A stretch of DNA of 64,000 nt from Lunularia cruciata. Its lineage: Eukaryota; Streptophyta; Marchantiopsida; Lunulariales; Lunulariaceae. Of this stretch, positions 31,891 through 42,474 are shown in pieces. The stretch covers positions 33,332,243 to 33,396,242 of the forward strand of contig OX419761.1 of NCBI GenBank assembly GCA_948567375.1, in the 5' to 3' direction. Under the pieces are notes generated by a model that was not told where the DNA came from, did not search any database, and saw only the letters and a program-made list of their open reading frames with translations. A program made the translations under genes and the position numbers. Positions within the stretch are counted from its first letter, which is position 1, and each line of letters opens with the position of its first letter.

Positions 31891-33034
31891 TTACCCTTCC
31901 AAGTCTGCAAGTTGGATGGACCCATTGTCATAAAGCTGAAGGACTCGATATGGCCCCATCCATCTCAAATGCAGTTTGCCTAGAAAAAATATTTGGCAAT
32001 TGTCGTATAACAAAACCAAATCTCCTTTGCAAACAATCATAGGCTTGATGTGCTTATCTTGCCTGACTTTCCTCTGTTCTTGTACTTCTTTCATGGTTTG
32101 TATTGCATCATCTCTTTTCTCTTCTAACCACATCAATTGATGGATCCAAAGATCCTGACTTTCTTCTTCTACAATTGTTCCTCATAGAGAATCCAATATG
32201 TCAATACTTTAAATTCAACTAGTAGTATGGGGTGCAAGCCATATGTCAAGAAGTATGGAGTTTTCTTGGCTGAGATCTTTTTTGTCGTTTGATATGCCCA
32301 CAACACGGCTGGTAACTTTGTATCCCAGTCACAAGCATAATTGACAATCACCTTATTTAGCTATTTGCAGAGTAACCTATTTGCCTTTTCCGTTAAGCCA
32401 TTTTCTTTTGGATTATAAGGAGTCATCTTTTGATGTTTAATCTGAAAGTATTTGGCTAACGCCACCATCATAGAGTTTAAGAAATGTGTCCCTCAATCGC
32501 TAACCTATTCCAGAGGACATCCGTATTGCGAGATGATATTTTGAAAGAAAAATTTTGCCATTGTTTCTACATCATCTCGGCGAGTTGCTTCCTCTTTCAC
32601 CATCTTGGTAGCATAGTTAGTGCAAACCAAAATGTAGCATGTTTTTGTGATTTGAGTTTTTGGTTGTATTGGTATCACAAAATCAATTTCACATTTCTCA
32701 AATGGGGACAATGGTAAAATTGGTCTCAAAGGCCATTGGGAAGTAGTTGGCTTTCCCGTTCTTTGACAAGCGTCATAGCTTTAGATATGGACATGTGTGT
32801 CTTTGTACATCAAAGGCCACCAGTACCCCAAGGAAAGAATCTTCTTTACAATATTCTTCAGGGCATAGTGTCCTCCCAATGCTTTGGTGTGTAACGACTC
32901 AATTACGCCCCCAACTTTGCATGACTCCAAGCATCGTCGAAGTACTTTGTCTTTGCCTATCTTGAATAAAATGTTGTGTTTCAGCTAATACGACCCCATT
33001 TTCTTGAGAAAGACTACCCTCTACTCTAGGTCCA
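31891..33034 (-). pseudogene. Integrase region of the giant-LTR element
   Basis: Minus-strand fragments in order. PFEKCEIDFVIPIQPK and YGCPLE (32729-32505) correspond to the integrase core's first Asp region (consensus WGIDFVGP) and the approach to the second. AVLWAYQTTKKISAKKTP (32351-32169) corresponds to the A.WAYRT..K...G.TPF block. DLVLLYDNCQIFFLGKLHLRWMGPY (32136-31891) is the C-terminal part with a GPY/F-type motif. The frame is interrupted by several stops. Confidence 0.8.
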
Positions 33035-33457
33035 TGTAACAATATGGAGTTTAGCAATGAAGTTAGTCGGGCTTACAAAGTAGATAATAAGACAAAATAG
33101 CCTAGAATATTCTAGAAGCATCTAAGAAGCTTCTTGAGAAGCTTCCTAACTAGTTAACTTGCGCCCTAAGCAGGTAGCTTCTAGAAGGAAGCTTCTAGAA
33201 GCTTCTAACTAGCTTAGCTTGCACGCCAAGTAGGCGGCTTCTAAAAGGAAGCTTCTTGAGAAGCTTCCTGGTTAACTTGACTTGCACTCCAAGAAAGAGG
33301 CTCAAGGAAGCTTCTTGAGAAGCTTCAAGGGTCTTGTATGTTACCTATAAATACCAAAGCCGAAGCTCATGCTAGGCATTTGGAGTTTTCCCTCATTCAA
33401 GTGTCCCAATGTGAGTTTCCATTCTCTTATTTCTCTCCTTGGTTTCGGTCTTTTATA
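33035..33457 (+). mobile_element. Solo LTR of the chromovirus family, nested in pol
   Basis: Starts TGTAACAATATGG and ends GGTCTTTTATA (the final CA mutated to TA), 423 bp, with a perfect target-site duplication GTCCA at 33030-33034 and 33458-33462. It keeps the GAAnnTTC arrays and the TATA box (CTATAAATACC near 33345). Its insertion into the pol of the giant-LTR element shows that the chromovirus was active after that element arrived. Confidence 0.94.
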
Positions 33458-34800
33458 GTCCAGCCCTTCAGGACATTGGAGAGTATGCAGATAATGATAT
33501 TTGGTTGCATACCCCATACTTTGCACTGTTGTTAATTGATATAACTCTTCATTAGGGAACCAATCGTTGATCTCCCATTCCTGGTCTTGAGTTTCCAACC
33601 TGGACAGGAAGTCCGCATTCAAATGCGAAGCTCCCTTCCATACTTGTACAATATATGTGAATTCTTGTAACAACAAGATCCATCTTGCAATTTGCCCGGA
33701 AAAATCTGCCTTCTTGACCAAACATTGCAATGCGTAATGGTCAACATAGAAAACAAACTCATATCCCAATAGGTAGTGGCAAAATTTCTTGCAAGCATAC
33801 ACCATTCCGAGTGTTTCTCTTTCAATTGTCAAATAGTTCTTTTCTGAAACTAAAAGTTGTTGGCTAGCGTAATAGATTGGGTAATCCTTCTTCTTGTTCT
33901 CCTTTTGACTCAAGACTACTCCAATTGCCATGGACAAAGTATCCACATATACATGAAAAGGGGCATCCCAATTCAGGGCCCTCATAACTGGTGCTTCAAC
34001 CAGTTTCTTCTTCAATACCTAGAAAGCTTCTTCTTGATTTGCTTCCCACACGTAGTCTTTGAATTTCTTCAGAAGCTTTATAAGGGGTGCAGCAAGCACC
34101 GCATAGTTTGAAACAAAGCATCTGTAGTATCCGACATGTCCCAAGAAGGCTTGCAGCTCTCAAATGTTCTTCATAAATTCCAAAGTTGAGATTTACTATA
34201 ACCTTCTCAACATTTACTTCAATACCTTGGCTTGACACCCGATGCCCCAAAATAATTCCCTCCTTCATTGCAAAGAAGCATTTGTCCGGGTGTAATGATA
34301 GACTGGCAAAATGACACCTTTCAAAAGTTTGGTGAAGGTGATCCAAATGTATATCTCTTCCCCCAAACACACAAAAATCATCAATGAAGACTTCTACAAA
34401 TTTTTGCAAGAAATCCTTGAAGATTGAATTCATCATCCGCTGGAAAGTAGTGGAGCATTACACAACCCAAAGGGCATTTGATTGTAAGAAAAAGTGCCCC
34501 AATTTGTCATGAATGTGCTTTTTTCCTTGTCCTCTTCTCACATGGATACTTGATTGTACCTTGAAAATCCATCAAGAAAATTGTAACAAGAGTGACCAGC
34601 TACTTGGTCCAAAATTGTATTGGTAAAAGGCAAGGGATGATGATCATTCCTTGTGATTGCACTTAACTTACGGAAATCTTGGCACACTCAGATCTTCCTT
34701 GTTTTCTTCTAAGGGACAATGAAAATGGGTGAAACCCATTCACTACTTAAGACAAGAAAGATTATTCCATCCCTCAAGTACTTGTCAATTCATCTTTCAC
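33458..34800 (-). pseudogene. Reverse transcriptase and RNase H of the giant-LTR element
   Basis: RT has the catalytic box as FIDDFCVFGGRD near 34360, with Asp-Asp kept, then CFFAMKEGIILGHRVS and GIEV. FIDDF.VFG is typical of Athila-like RTs (usual form FMDDFSV.G). RNase H has VYVDTLSMAIGVVLSQ near 33940, YYASQQLL and TIERETLGMVYACKKF, HYLLGYEFVFYVDHYALQ. The C-terminal part ends where the solo LTR was inserted at 33457. One overlap around 33996-34015 marks a frame change. Confidence 0.85.
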
Positions 34801-36545
34801 CAATAGCAAGTACTTTGGGTTTAGGCGGTATTGTCTCTACCAAACCGGAACTGCGCCTTCAACCAGATCAATCCGGTGTTCTCCAAATTCTTGTGGAATA
34901 CCCTGCATTTGATCAATAGACCAGGCAAATACATCCCAAAATTCTATAAATAGGGTAGTGTATCCTGCCAACTCCTTTGAAGTGATTGTCTTGAAATTTT
35001 CAAAAAATTTCCTTTGGTCAAGACCACATCTTGATAGTCATTGGGGTTGATGACTCACTTGGCTTAATCCGAGTCAAGCTGCCATCAAACCCCCTTCTTC
35101 CAAGTCATGTTCACCCGAGGCAAGGTCATATGGGTCTTTATCTTCTACGTCCACCTTGTAACATTCCAAGTAATTGACTTGGACTTTGTCTTTGGAGTCT
35201 TCTGAGGACAAAGACAAGGTGTCTTTGGATTTGTCCTCATCTTTTGACAAACTTGTTTCCCCAAGATGGAGAACCTTCATCCAACTCACAATCACCAACT
35301 TCTGATCTTTGGATGAAATGTCCTTGAATTGTAGCTTCTACTAGTGCCAATCCACCACAACTTAGGCATTGTACAACCAGGGTCTTCCGATCAACAATGG
35401 GTAACCAGTTTTGGTCATTGGTCACAACATAATGTAATTCAACTTGAAGAGCACCCCTCCAATGATCATGGTAATGTTTGACAGCATACCCAATGGCCGT
35501 CTCCTGGTTTGGTCTACAAATTTCAAGACTCAGGGTGTTGGCTCAAACGTATGATGCCCCAGCCAATTTGTAGTATCTTTGGTCATGACATTCACACCAA
35601 AACCCAAATCAATGGGTATTGATGTGATCATGCACCCTACAATCTCCGCATCAACCTCGAGAGATCCCAGATCCTCTTGTTCAATATGAGAAATGGCGGG
35701 TAGGTCTTTCTTAGACATCGTACTTACTTTCTTGAGGGCAGAATTTAGCTACCTCTTGTACAGCTTATTGTCTTCCCACAATTGCTTAAATGTGATATTT
35801 ACAATTGTGGTTGCCAAATCTGCTACAATATTGTATTGAGGTACTCCCGTTAATTTCACCGTCTTCGCATTTGGCTTTGGGTTCAAAGTCTCTCCATGTT
35901 CAAATTTTACTTCAAGACGCTTCATGATGGTGATGGGGTACTAATGGTCTTGACCCAAGATGCCTTGGGTTGGCCCACCTCTGCTTGGATCAGATCTTTT
36001 ACTTCAAATCAAATGTCTGCCCAAAAAACTGGAGGCTTTGTCTTTGTCTCCTCCTCCAAACTCAGTTCTTGAGTTCTGAGTGTCGCTTCCTTGAGCTCTT
36101 TCTGCAAGGCTTTAGCTTTGGCTTCTGCAAGGATCTTTTCCTCCTTGGCAGAAAGGATTCACTTTGGGTGCAACCTCTTTGCCTTTTGTGAGGACAATGA
36201 GGTCGTACTCAATTCATTGGGATTACACTTCTTCTTACTTGCATGTGTCTCAACCTTCAAAATTTTGAGGTCCAGCCATTCTCCTTCAGAGGCTGGACTC
36301 CCTTCTTGAGGTCTCTCCTCCTCAAGTGTGATACAATTTACATTGGTGTCACCCTTTTCTTGAAGCACAACACGCTCAGCCGGGGTCTATACATATTTTA
36401 CATGCGGCTTTGGGTTTGGTGGATGAGGGCATTGGTTGCTCGTATGATGCAATCCTTTGCAATTTCCACACAGGGAAACATACCCAATTTTCCATCTTGG
36501 CTCCGGACAGTTTGGAGACCAATGTCCCATCGAGCCACAATTGTA
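34801..36545 (-). pseudogene. gag-pol linker region of the giant-LTR element
   Basis: Decayed minus-strand sequence around the protease relic. Short frames at 35298-35074, 35425-35237 and 36368-36159 are Asp/Glu/Ser-rich (for example SLSSEDSKDKVQVNYLE), as expected for the low-complexity linkers around protease in Athila/Tat pol. Nothing else recognised. Confidence 0.45.
35440..35720 (-). pseudogene. Aspartic protease relic of the giant-LTR element
   Basis: Minus-strand piece with VGCMITSIPIDLGFGVNVMT. The position and the following hydrophobic run match a retroviral-type protease, but the active site is D-L-G instead of D-S/T-G. The flanking parts are out of frame. Confidence 0.6.
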
Positions 36546-38251
36546 TCATGCTTTGGGTGCAACATTCTGAGGTCGATTTTGGTTGCTCATTGGTGGTCTT
36601 TGTGGGGGAGCATTGGGATTATACTCCCTTGGTTCATACCTTGGACCTTGGTACAATGTGCTTGTCAGAGGCGGTACCTCTTGGGTTTGGTACACTACCT
36701 CCTCTTCCTCTTCCTGGTTCCATCCCAAAACCCAATCAATCTGCTGCACTAGAAATGCATTTTGAGTATTGCATTCCGTATTTGCATGGCCTGACTTGCC
36801 ACACGCGGTGCACCATACATTGGATCTGCCAAATGATGGAGGTTTCCTTTGGTCCTTCGCCCCAATCATGTAGATCTTAAAATCCAAAAACTCCTTTATC
36901 AAGGCATCCAGCTTGGTATCAACCTTATGTACACTCTTTGCTGGAGGTGTCAATGATTTCTTACCCCCTTGTCTTTGTATTCTTCTTGGCTTTGATTCTT
37001 CTTTGGATTCCAAAGAACTTGAAGATGTGGAGGATTCCTCCGAAGAAGAGGATGTACTATGAGAAGCTCTCCTTCTAGGCTTCTTGCCTTTCTTCTCCTG
37101 GTTTCTTTGATTACCAGTAGAGTGAGAGTGAGCTACCTCATAGCATGCGACATTTTTGAGTACCTTGTCCAGGGAAGTTACATTCCTCTCCCTGGCAAAG
37201 ATCAGAATCTCTGGTGAAAGTTCTCCCAAGAACCAAGTAATGACTTGGGCATCAGAGTAACCCACCACACCCGATTGCTTTGGGACTTAGTTCAAAAGCG
37301 CCATGAACCGCTCAAAGTAGTCTTTTAACTTCTCCTTCTTGCCTCTATCCAAATCATTGAGCGCCATGAAGATGCTCATGTCATAGTAAACTTCCCAAAA
37401 GCGTTCCAAGAAATTGTTTCTCAAGTTTGCCAAATCCGCTGGTACAAACCCCTTTTGGGTCAAATGGGTGTACCAGCTCCAAGCTTTCTTTTGGAGCAGA
37501 CTTGGGAAAATTTGCAAGTGATCCGCCAAGTCATGTTCCTTGTTGGCAAAGGAGATGACTTTGAATTCTTTGATGAATTCATTGGGGTCTTTGTCTTGTT
37601 CTATCCTCTTGTACTTTTGGTAAGCGTGTCGCGTGACAAGTAACAAAGTCATTGTTTGACTTGGTGGGATTGGCTGTGTTAAGTTTGAACTTCACAAAAC
37701 CAAGGGGCTAGCTGGTATCAACACCGTGTTGTCAGCCCAGGAGTTCCAATTAGTCAAGTTCACAATAGGGTCTTCCTCAACAATTTCTTCTCTAAGTATG
37801 TCAACTTCAACCTGAGTGGAAGGCTCATGCTCAACACCTTTGGAGTGTTCTTCAAAATTCCTTCAAGACAATCAAGGAATCATGCGTAGAAGGTGTTGTC
37901 ACTCTTCTTCAGTTAGTGTCCGTGCTATCTTTTCTTCAACAAAGTTCTTTAGAAATGAGACTACCTTTATAGCTTTAGGGGAAGTCGGTGTACAAGGTCG
38001 TAACAAATATGTCTGCCCGCTTGAGTCTTTCTTCTTCTTGGAAGATGGAGATGTGAAGTAGCCTTGCCAACCACCTTTGCATTTCTTTTGGTCAAGTTTT
38101 TGCAAGGCTTCTTGCACTTCATGAAAAAGTTGAACAACGCTTCTCGTTTGGTTTCATCAAAATTGTATTGGATTTTTAGGCGTTCTTCTTCTTCACGATG
38201 CAATGTTTGTCTTTGAACTCTCTCTTCCCGTTGTTCTCTCAATGCAAACAT
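36546..38251 (-). pseudogene. gag of the giant-LTR element
   Basis: Begins at an ATG (38251) about 65 bp after the primer site with a highly charged N terminus (LREQREERVQRQTLHREEEE). Capsid-like retrotransposon gag at 37652-37287 (ANKEHDLADHLQIFPSLLQKKAWSWY, FLERFWEVYYD, LKDYFERFMALLN). A basic Ser-rich hinge (KPRRRASHSTSSSSEESSTS) and a CCHC knuckle, CTACGKSGHANTEC, follow in 37268-36546, ending with a Pro/Asn/Arg-rich tail. The three pieces are separated by stops and frame changes. Confidence 0.85.
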
Positions 38252-38315
38252 TCATATTGCTTTGACACCCAGTTTTGAGATTGGCTTTGTATTCTTCCAC
38301 TTCTGAGATTTGTAT

Positions 38316-38332
38316 CCCCGGCGGCAGCACCA
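38316..38332 (-). other. Primer binding site, tRNA-Asp type
   Basis: Minus strand TGGTGCTGCCGCCGGGG, seven bases inside the LTR end at 38340. It matches the plant tRNA-Asp 3' complement (TGGCGCCGTTGCCGGGG) at 13 of 17 positions, including the 3' GCCGGGG block. Asp primers are usual for Athila and Tat elements. Confidence 0.75.
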
Positions 38333-38339
38333 AAAATCA

Positions 38340-41300
38340 TGTGACAACCCGGCAAATATCACTTTTGCAATAATCAGGTAAGTAAACTTTGTTCCCGCAT
38401 AGATACAATTCAAAAATGTCCAAATACAAAGTCAAATGTCATAATGTAGTTCTTCTTGGGTTCTTCTTTAATCTCTCAAGTAGAAACTACACCCCAAAGA
38501 GAGTAACAAGCATTGATTTGTAGTCTCGTCACAACAATTTGTCACACATAATCACAACTCAATCAAATCTTTCCAAACAATCTTGATTGTGATGATTCAC
38601 GCCCTCCCAAAAATGGCACTTCATTGCAAAACAACTTCACCTCAAAATTGTGTTCCACCCTTCCATTGAAGGCGCAACTTCCTTGATCAAAATTGCTTCA
38701 CATCAACTCTGCACTGCACTCACAAATGAAAAATACTACCAACAATACAATTCCTCTCAAATTTGTCAAGTCATTGCTTTGATTGCACTTCACTTAAGAT
38801 CAAACACACAAAATGGAGATCAAGGCTGCGGAATCCAACATCCAAGAAACACACTGACTTGCACTTCAAAATTCTTCACACACTCACAAACATAGACACA
38901 AAATTGATACTCAAAATTAAGCTCAAACAATGAGCATTGCTTCATAACACTTTGCTTTATCTATTCTCAAAATTATGAGCATTGAACAACAACATATTGC
39001 GAACACCACCTTTAAATAGTGAAGCAAATGATAGTTATTAACAAAACTACCGTTTCTTAACAACTTTTCCTACTTGTAGATCCAAAATGACAATGCACCT
39101 CTTCATATCTGCCTCTTCAAATCTCAAATTTTTTACTACTCCGTTCCAATGTCTACTTCTTCCTCGGCTTCCAATCTCAATCCCAAAGTAATGTCACATA
39201 CTACTCTATCCTTGGGTTTCACAACTACTAATTCCTCTACCAATTCTACTAATTCTTCACTTTGATCTACAATTTCACTAGCAGGTAACCTATCAAACTC
39301 TTAATCTCCTGACCCATTCTTCTCTAACATCTCCACTAGTAACTCCAAAGATATTTGTACTCCTATGTCATCTACTTTAGGTTTTGCTCTTACATCCTTC
39401 CAAAGTTTATCTATCTCCAATTTTACCAAGTCTAATCTAATTGTGATATTATCTTCTACTTCTAATATCTTCATATCTACACGAGTTCTAAGACTAATCA
39501 GCAAGGCATTCAAATCTTTATCCTTTGTATTTCTCCTCCTTGTCTCTTGCACCAACAGCTTCAACTCGTGCAATCTTGTTTCTTTGATCCGGACATTGGC
39601 TTTTGTACTCAGCATCGCATTCATCTTTGTTACAATCTCCTTCAATGGCTCAAGTTGCATTCTTCTCTCTCATTCTTGATCTGCAAGCCAATCTTCCCTA
39701 TACATTGCCAGTTTTGCCTTAAACTCAGCTTTCACTGTCTCTTTTTCCTTCTCCTTCTACACAATCTTCTCCTCTTGATTATGGAGTAACTCTCTCAATC
39801 TTTCTTCTTCTCTATACCTCACGGTCAACTCCCTTTTCCAAAGCTACTTCTTTTCTTCTACACTCTCTATCACTCTATCCAGCTCTTGCTCCTTCTTTGC
39901 TACCCTTGCCATAACATGAATAATTTCTAATTGAGACTCAGCAAATTGTTGTTTCAAGATTTCATACTCCGCTACTTGCCTTTCCCTTGCTATGAAATTT
40001 TGCCCTTTGATTCTTTCTCTACTCCTCACTTCTCTCTTCAAATTCTCAATTACTTGATTTTATACTACTACATCTACTTGTAGTACTTCCTTCTCTTCCT
40101 TACCTTGTGTTATACTCTTCTTCAACTTTGAGTTCTCTTCCTCTAATTGTGCTAACACCTGCAACACAATCTTTACCTCTGGACACTTTGACTGCATCTC
40201 CTTCTTCTTGTGCTCCAACTTTACTAACAACGGGCACACAATCTCCCATAGATACTCTACTCCTACACTTGAGCTTATCTCAACGGGCGGACTTTTCTCC
40301 TTCTTTTCTTCTTCTCCTCTTCTTCACTCGACACTCACCTTCTCAGCTGTAATCGCCTTATTGGGATGGATTCTTTGCTCCCCAAACTTCCATTCTCCAC
40401 TTCTCTTACCTTACTTGGTCATGCTTCATACTTTGCCTTCCTTCTGGAGCAAACTCCTTGTTGAATGGTCACCTTCTTCTCCCCTTGCTCTGGAACTTCT
40501 TCTTATGCGTGCAGGTTACAGGTAACAGGTTACTTCTTCTTTTATTTCCATCTTTCCTTTGTCCTCCTTGGGTGCCGATTGCATCTCCCCTCCATCTTCA
40601 CTCTTGATGCTCACATCCCCACTCTACAACATGAATCTGGGTTCTTCCTCCTTGTCCAAGCCTTCTTCCTTGCACTCAGCCTCTCCTTTTGACTCCTCTT
40701 CCGACAATGCGATTACCACCAATCCTCTCCTTGGTTCTACTTTCCTTGTCTTCCAAGGTCTCATTGCCGCTTCTTCTTCTTTGCCTTGTCAACTCCTCTT
40801 CTTTGACTTTGGAGTGTTTACCTTCAACTGCACACTCTGCCCTATCTGCTTGTAGTACTTGTCACTGCTCCTTATTTGCAAGATGTACTGCTGCTCTTCT
40901 GTATTAGCATCTCTTCTCAAATCAAGGTGGAAGTGCGACACCATCTTGTATCTCTCCGCCACATTCAGCAAGTTCAATCCTAAATAGAAGTGGGCTGCAA
41001 ACAGCACAATGTAGTGTGAAAGCAACATGTCTCACAAGTTCCACATCATCTATCTTGCCCGCTGATAAAAGCTCTTCACCCAATTGATTGGCTCTCTTGC
41101 AAACATCTTGTGGAAGAATACCGCTTGATGCTTCATCACATAAGTGGTTTGCTCCGGCTTCAAGATAGCCATCATTGCTGCTACAATGCCTCTTGTCATC
41201 GGGTCCTTATAGCTCTCGACCTTGTAGCCATTCTTCGTGCATTTTGAAGAGAAGGCATCTCTCACCTCTTGGGTTTCTTCAGCTACTTCTCCCTTCCCCA

Positions 41301-41977
41301 AGAACGTGGACCCCTGCTCATCACACGCCTCTCTTCCGAGTACTAACCTCCAATCCAACTTTGTCCATCAAGCCAGATTTCCTCTCTTCTCTTCTCCCTT
41401 GGGGCCATCAAGACACTTACTCTCAATGATCTCAATCATGAAACTTGGAAATCTAATGTTGTGGTTTGATGCCAAGAATATGATCCAAAGCCTACTCAAG
41501 ACCTCGATTCTCACAATCACATCTAACCTCTAAATTGCATGATTTCTCATTGCAAATTCAGAGTTCTTCTTCCCACCTCCCATCTTTCTTTCTTTTTCTC
41601 TAGGTTGGGAGCTATTCTTCCTATTGATTCCCGGACTAGCTCTCTTAGCTTCCTCTCTACACACCAGCACATCTTCAACTACACTTCCCTTCCCACAATC
41701 TCCCATAGGACAACTTCTTAACAGCAATGGAAAATTACTTGTCATCACTTAGTCTCTAGCCTGAATTCTATAGTAGCGCGCTTCCTCCGTCTCTCTTCAC
41801 TTCAAATTTCTACCAAGAAATCACACCTTCTTCATGCTCCCGTCACTATCAATTTCCTCCCGTTTATAGGCCAGCGGTTTTGTGCATGGTACCTTCTTGA
41901 ATGTTCAACCTCAAAGGAAATTTTTTACACTGTCCTTGCCTTGGGTTGAGCACCCCCAAGACAAAGTCTCCTTACTT
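38340..41977 (-). repeat. 5' LTR of the giant-LTR element (outer end lost)
   Basis: Begins TGTGACAACCCGGC at 38340. It follows the other LTRs until CTCCTTACTT at 41977, where about 175 bp of LTR should follow, but the sequence changes to integrase of a plus-strand element. The truncated part would hold the start of U3. Confidence 0.88.
39136..41583 (-). pseudogene. LTR-encoded reading frame, 5' LTR copy
   Basis: Starts MGGGKKNSEFAMRNHAI at 41583 and ends VDIGTE with TAG at 39136-39138: 2,448 bp, exactly the length of the copy at 12788-15235. Blocks in common include FLGKGEVAEETQEVRDAF, YVMKHQAVFFHKMF with EPINW, and ITIRLDLVKLEIDKLWKDV. Internal stops remain (for example just after NHAI). 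Upstream, TATAGAAT at 41766-41773 is a decayed version of the TATA box seen in the other two LTRs. Confidence 0.68.
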
Positions 41978-42474
41978 AGAAGGCCCTTGCAGCAAGATCT
42001 AGACCTTACACAATGGTGGAGGATATTCATTTTCACCAAGGAGAAGATGGTCTACTTCAAAGAGCAGTGGGTCAGGAAGAGTCTGTCCTACTTATAAAGG
42101 AGTTTCATGAAGGTTTAGTGTGTAGAGGACACTTTGCAGGAAAGGTGATTGCTTTCAAGATTCTAGATGTAGGTTACCATTGGAGAGGGATTTTCAAGGA
42201 TAGTCTTGATTATTGCAAAACTTGTCATGTTTGTCAAGCTTTTGCTAGAAAGTCTACATCCACTCCACCACTTAGATCAATTCCATTACTAGGACCTTTT
42301 GAGAAGTGGGGAATTGATTTTCTAGGTCCTCTCAATAGAACCCCAAGGAAAAATCAGTATATTGTGGTAGTTACTGATTATCTTACCAAGTGGGTTAAGG
42401 CTAGACCATTGAGGGACAAGAATGAAGATGAATTTGGTAAATTTCTTTATGAATGCATTATCACTAGGTTTGGC
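41978..42474 (+). pseudogene. Integrase fragment, second copy of the plus-strand gypsy
   Basis: Closely similar to 26040-26537: MVEDIHFHQGEDGLLQRAVG, HVCQAFARKSTSTPPLRS, KWGIDFLGPLNRTPRKN, VVTDYLTKWVKARPL, ending at TRFG. The open frame runs from 42013 to 42531 but after about 42474 no longer resembles the element. The left end abuts the truncated giant LTR and the right end is abrupt, so the piece has two rearrangement breakpoints. Confidence 0.85.

Larger units (their letters stand above)
28249..41977 (-). mobile_element. Giant-LTR Athila/Tat-like Ty3/gypsy element (minus strand)
   Basis: Reads on the minus strand from right to left: 5' LTR 38340-41977 (its outer end truncated), tRNA-Asp-type primer site 38316-38332, gag about 38251-36546, protease near 35600, RT and RNase H about 34700-33458, integrase about 32965-31891, purine tract 31772-31786, 3' LTR 28249-31771. 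A 423-bp solo LTR of the chromovirus family (33035-33457) is nested in pol. The coding region has many stops. No target-site duplication can be read because the right end is missing: the sequence jumps at 41977/41978 into an integrase piece of another element. LTRs of 3.5-3.8 kb are exceptionally long and carry their own reading frame. Confidence 0.88.
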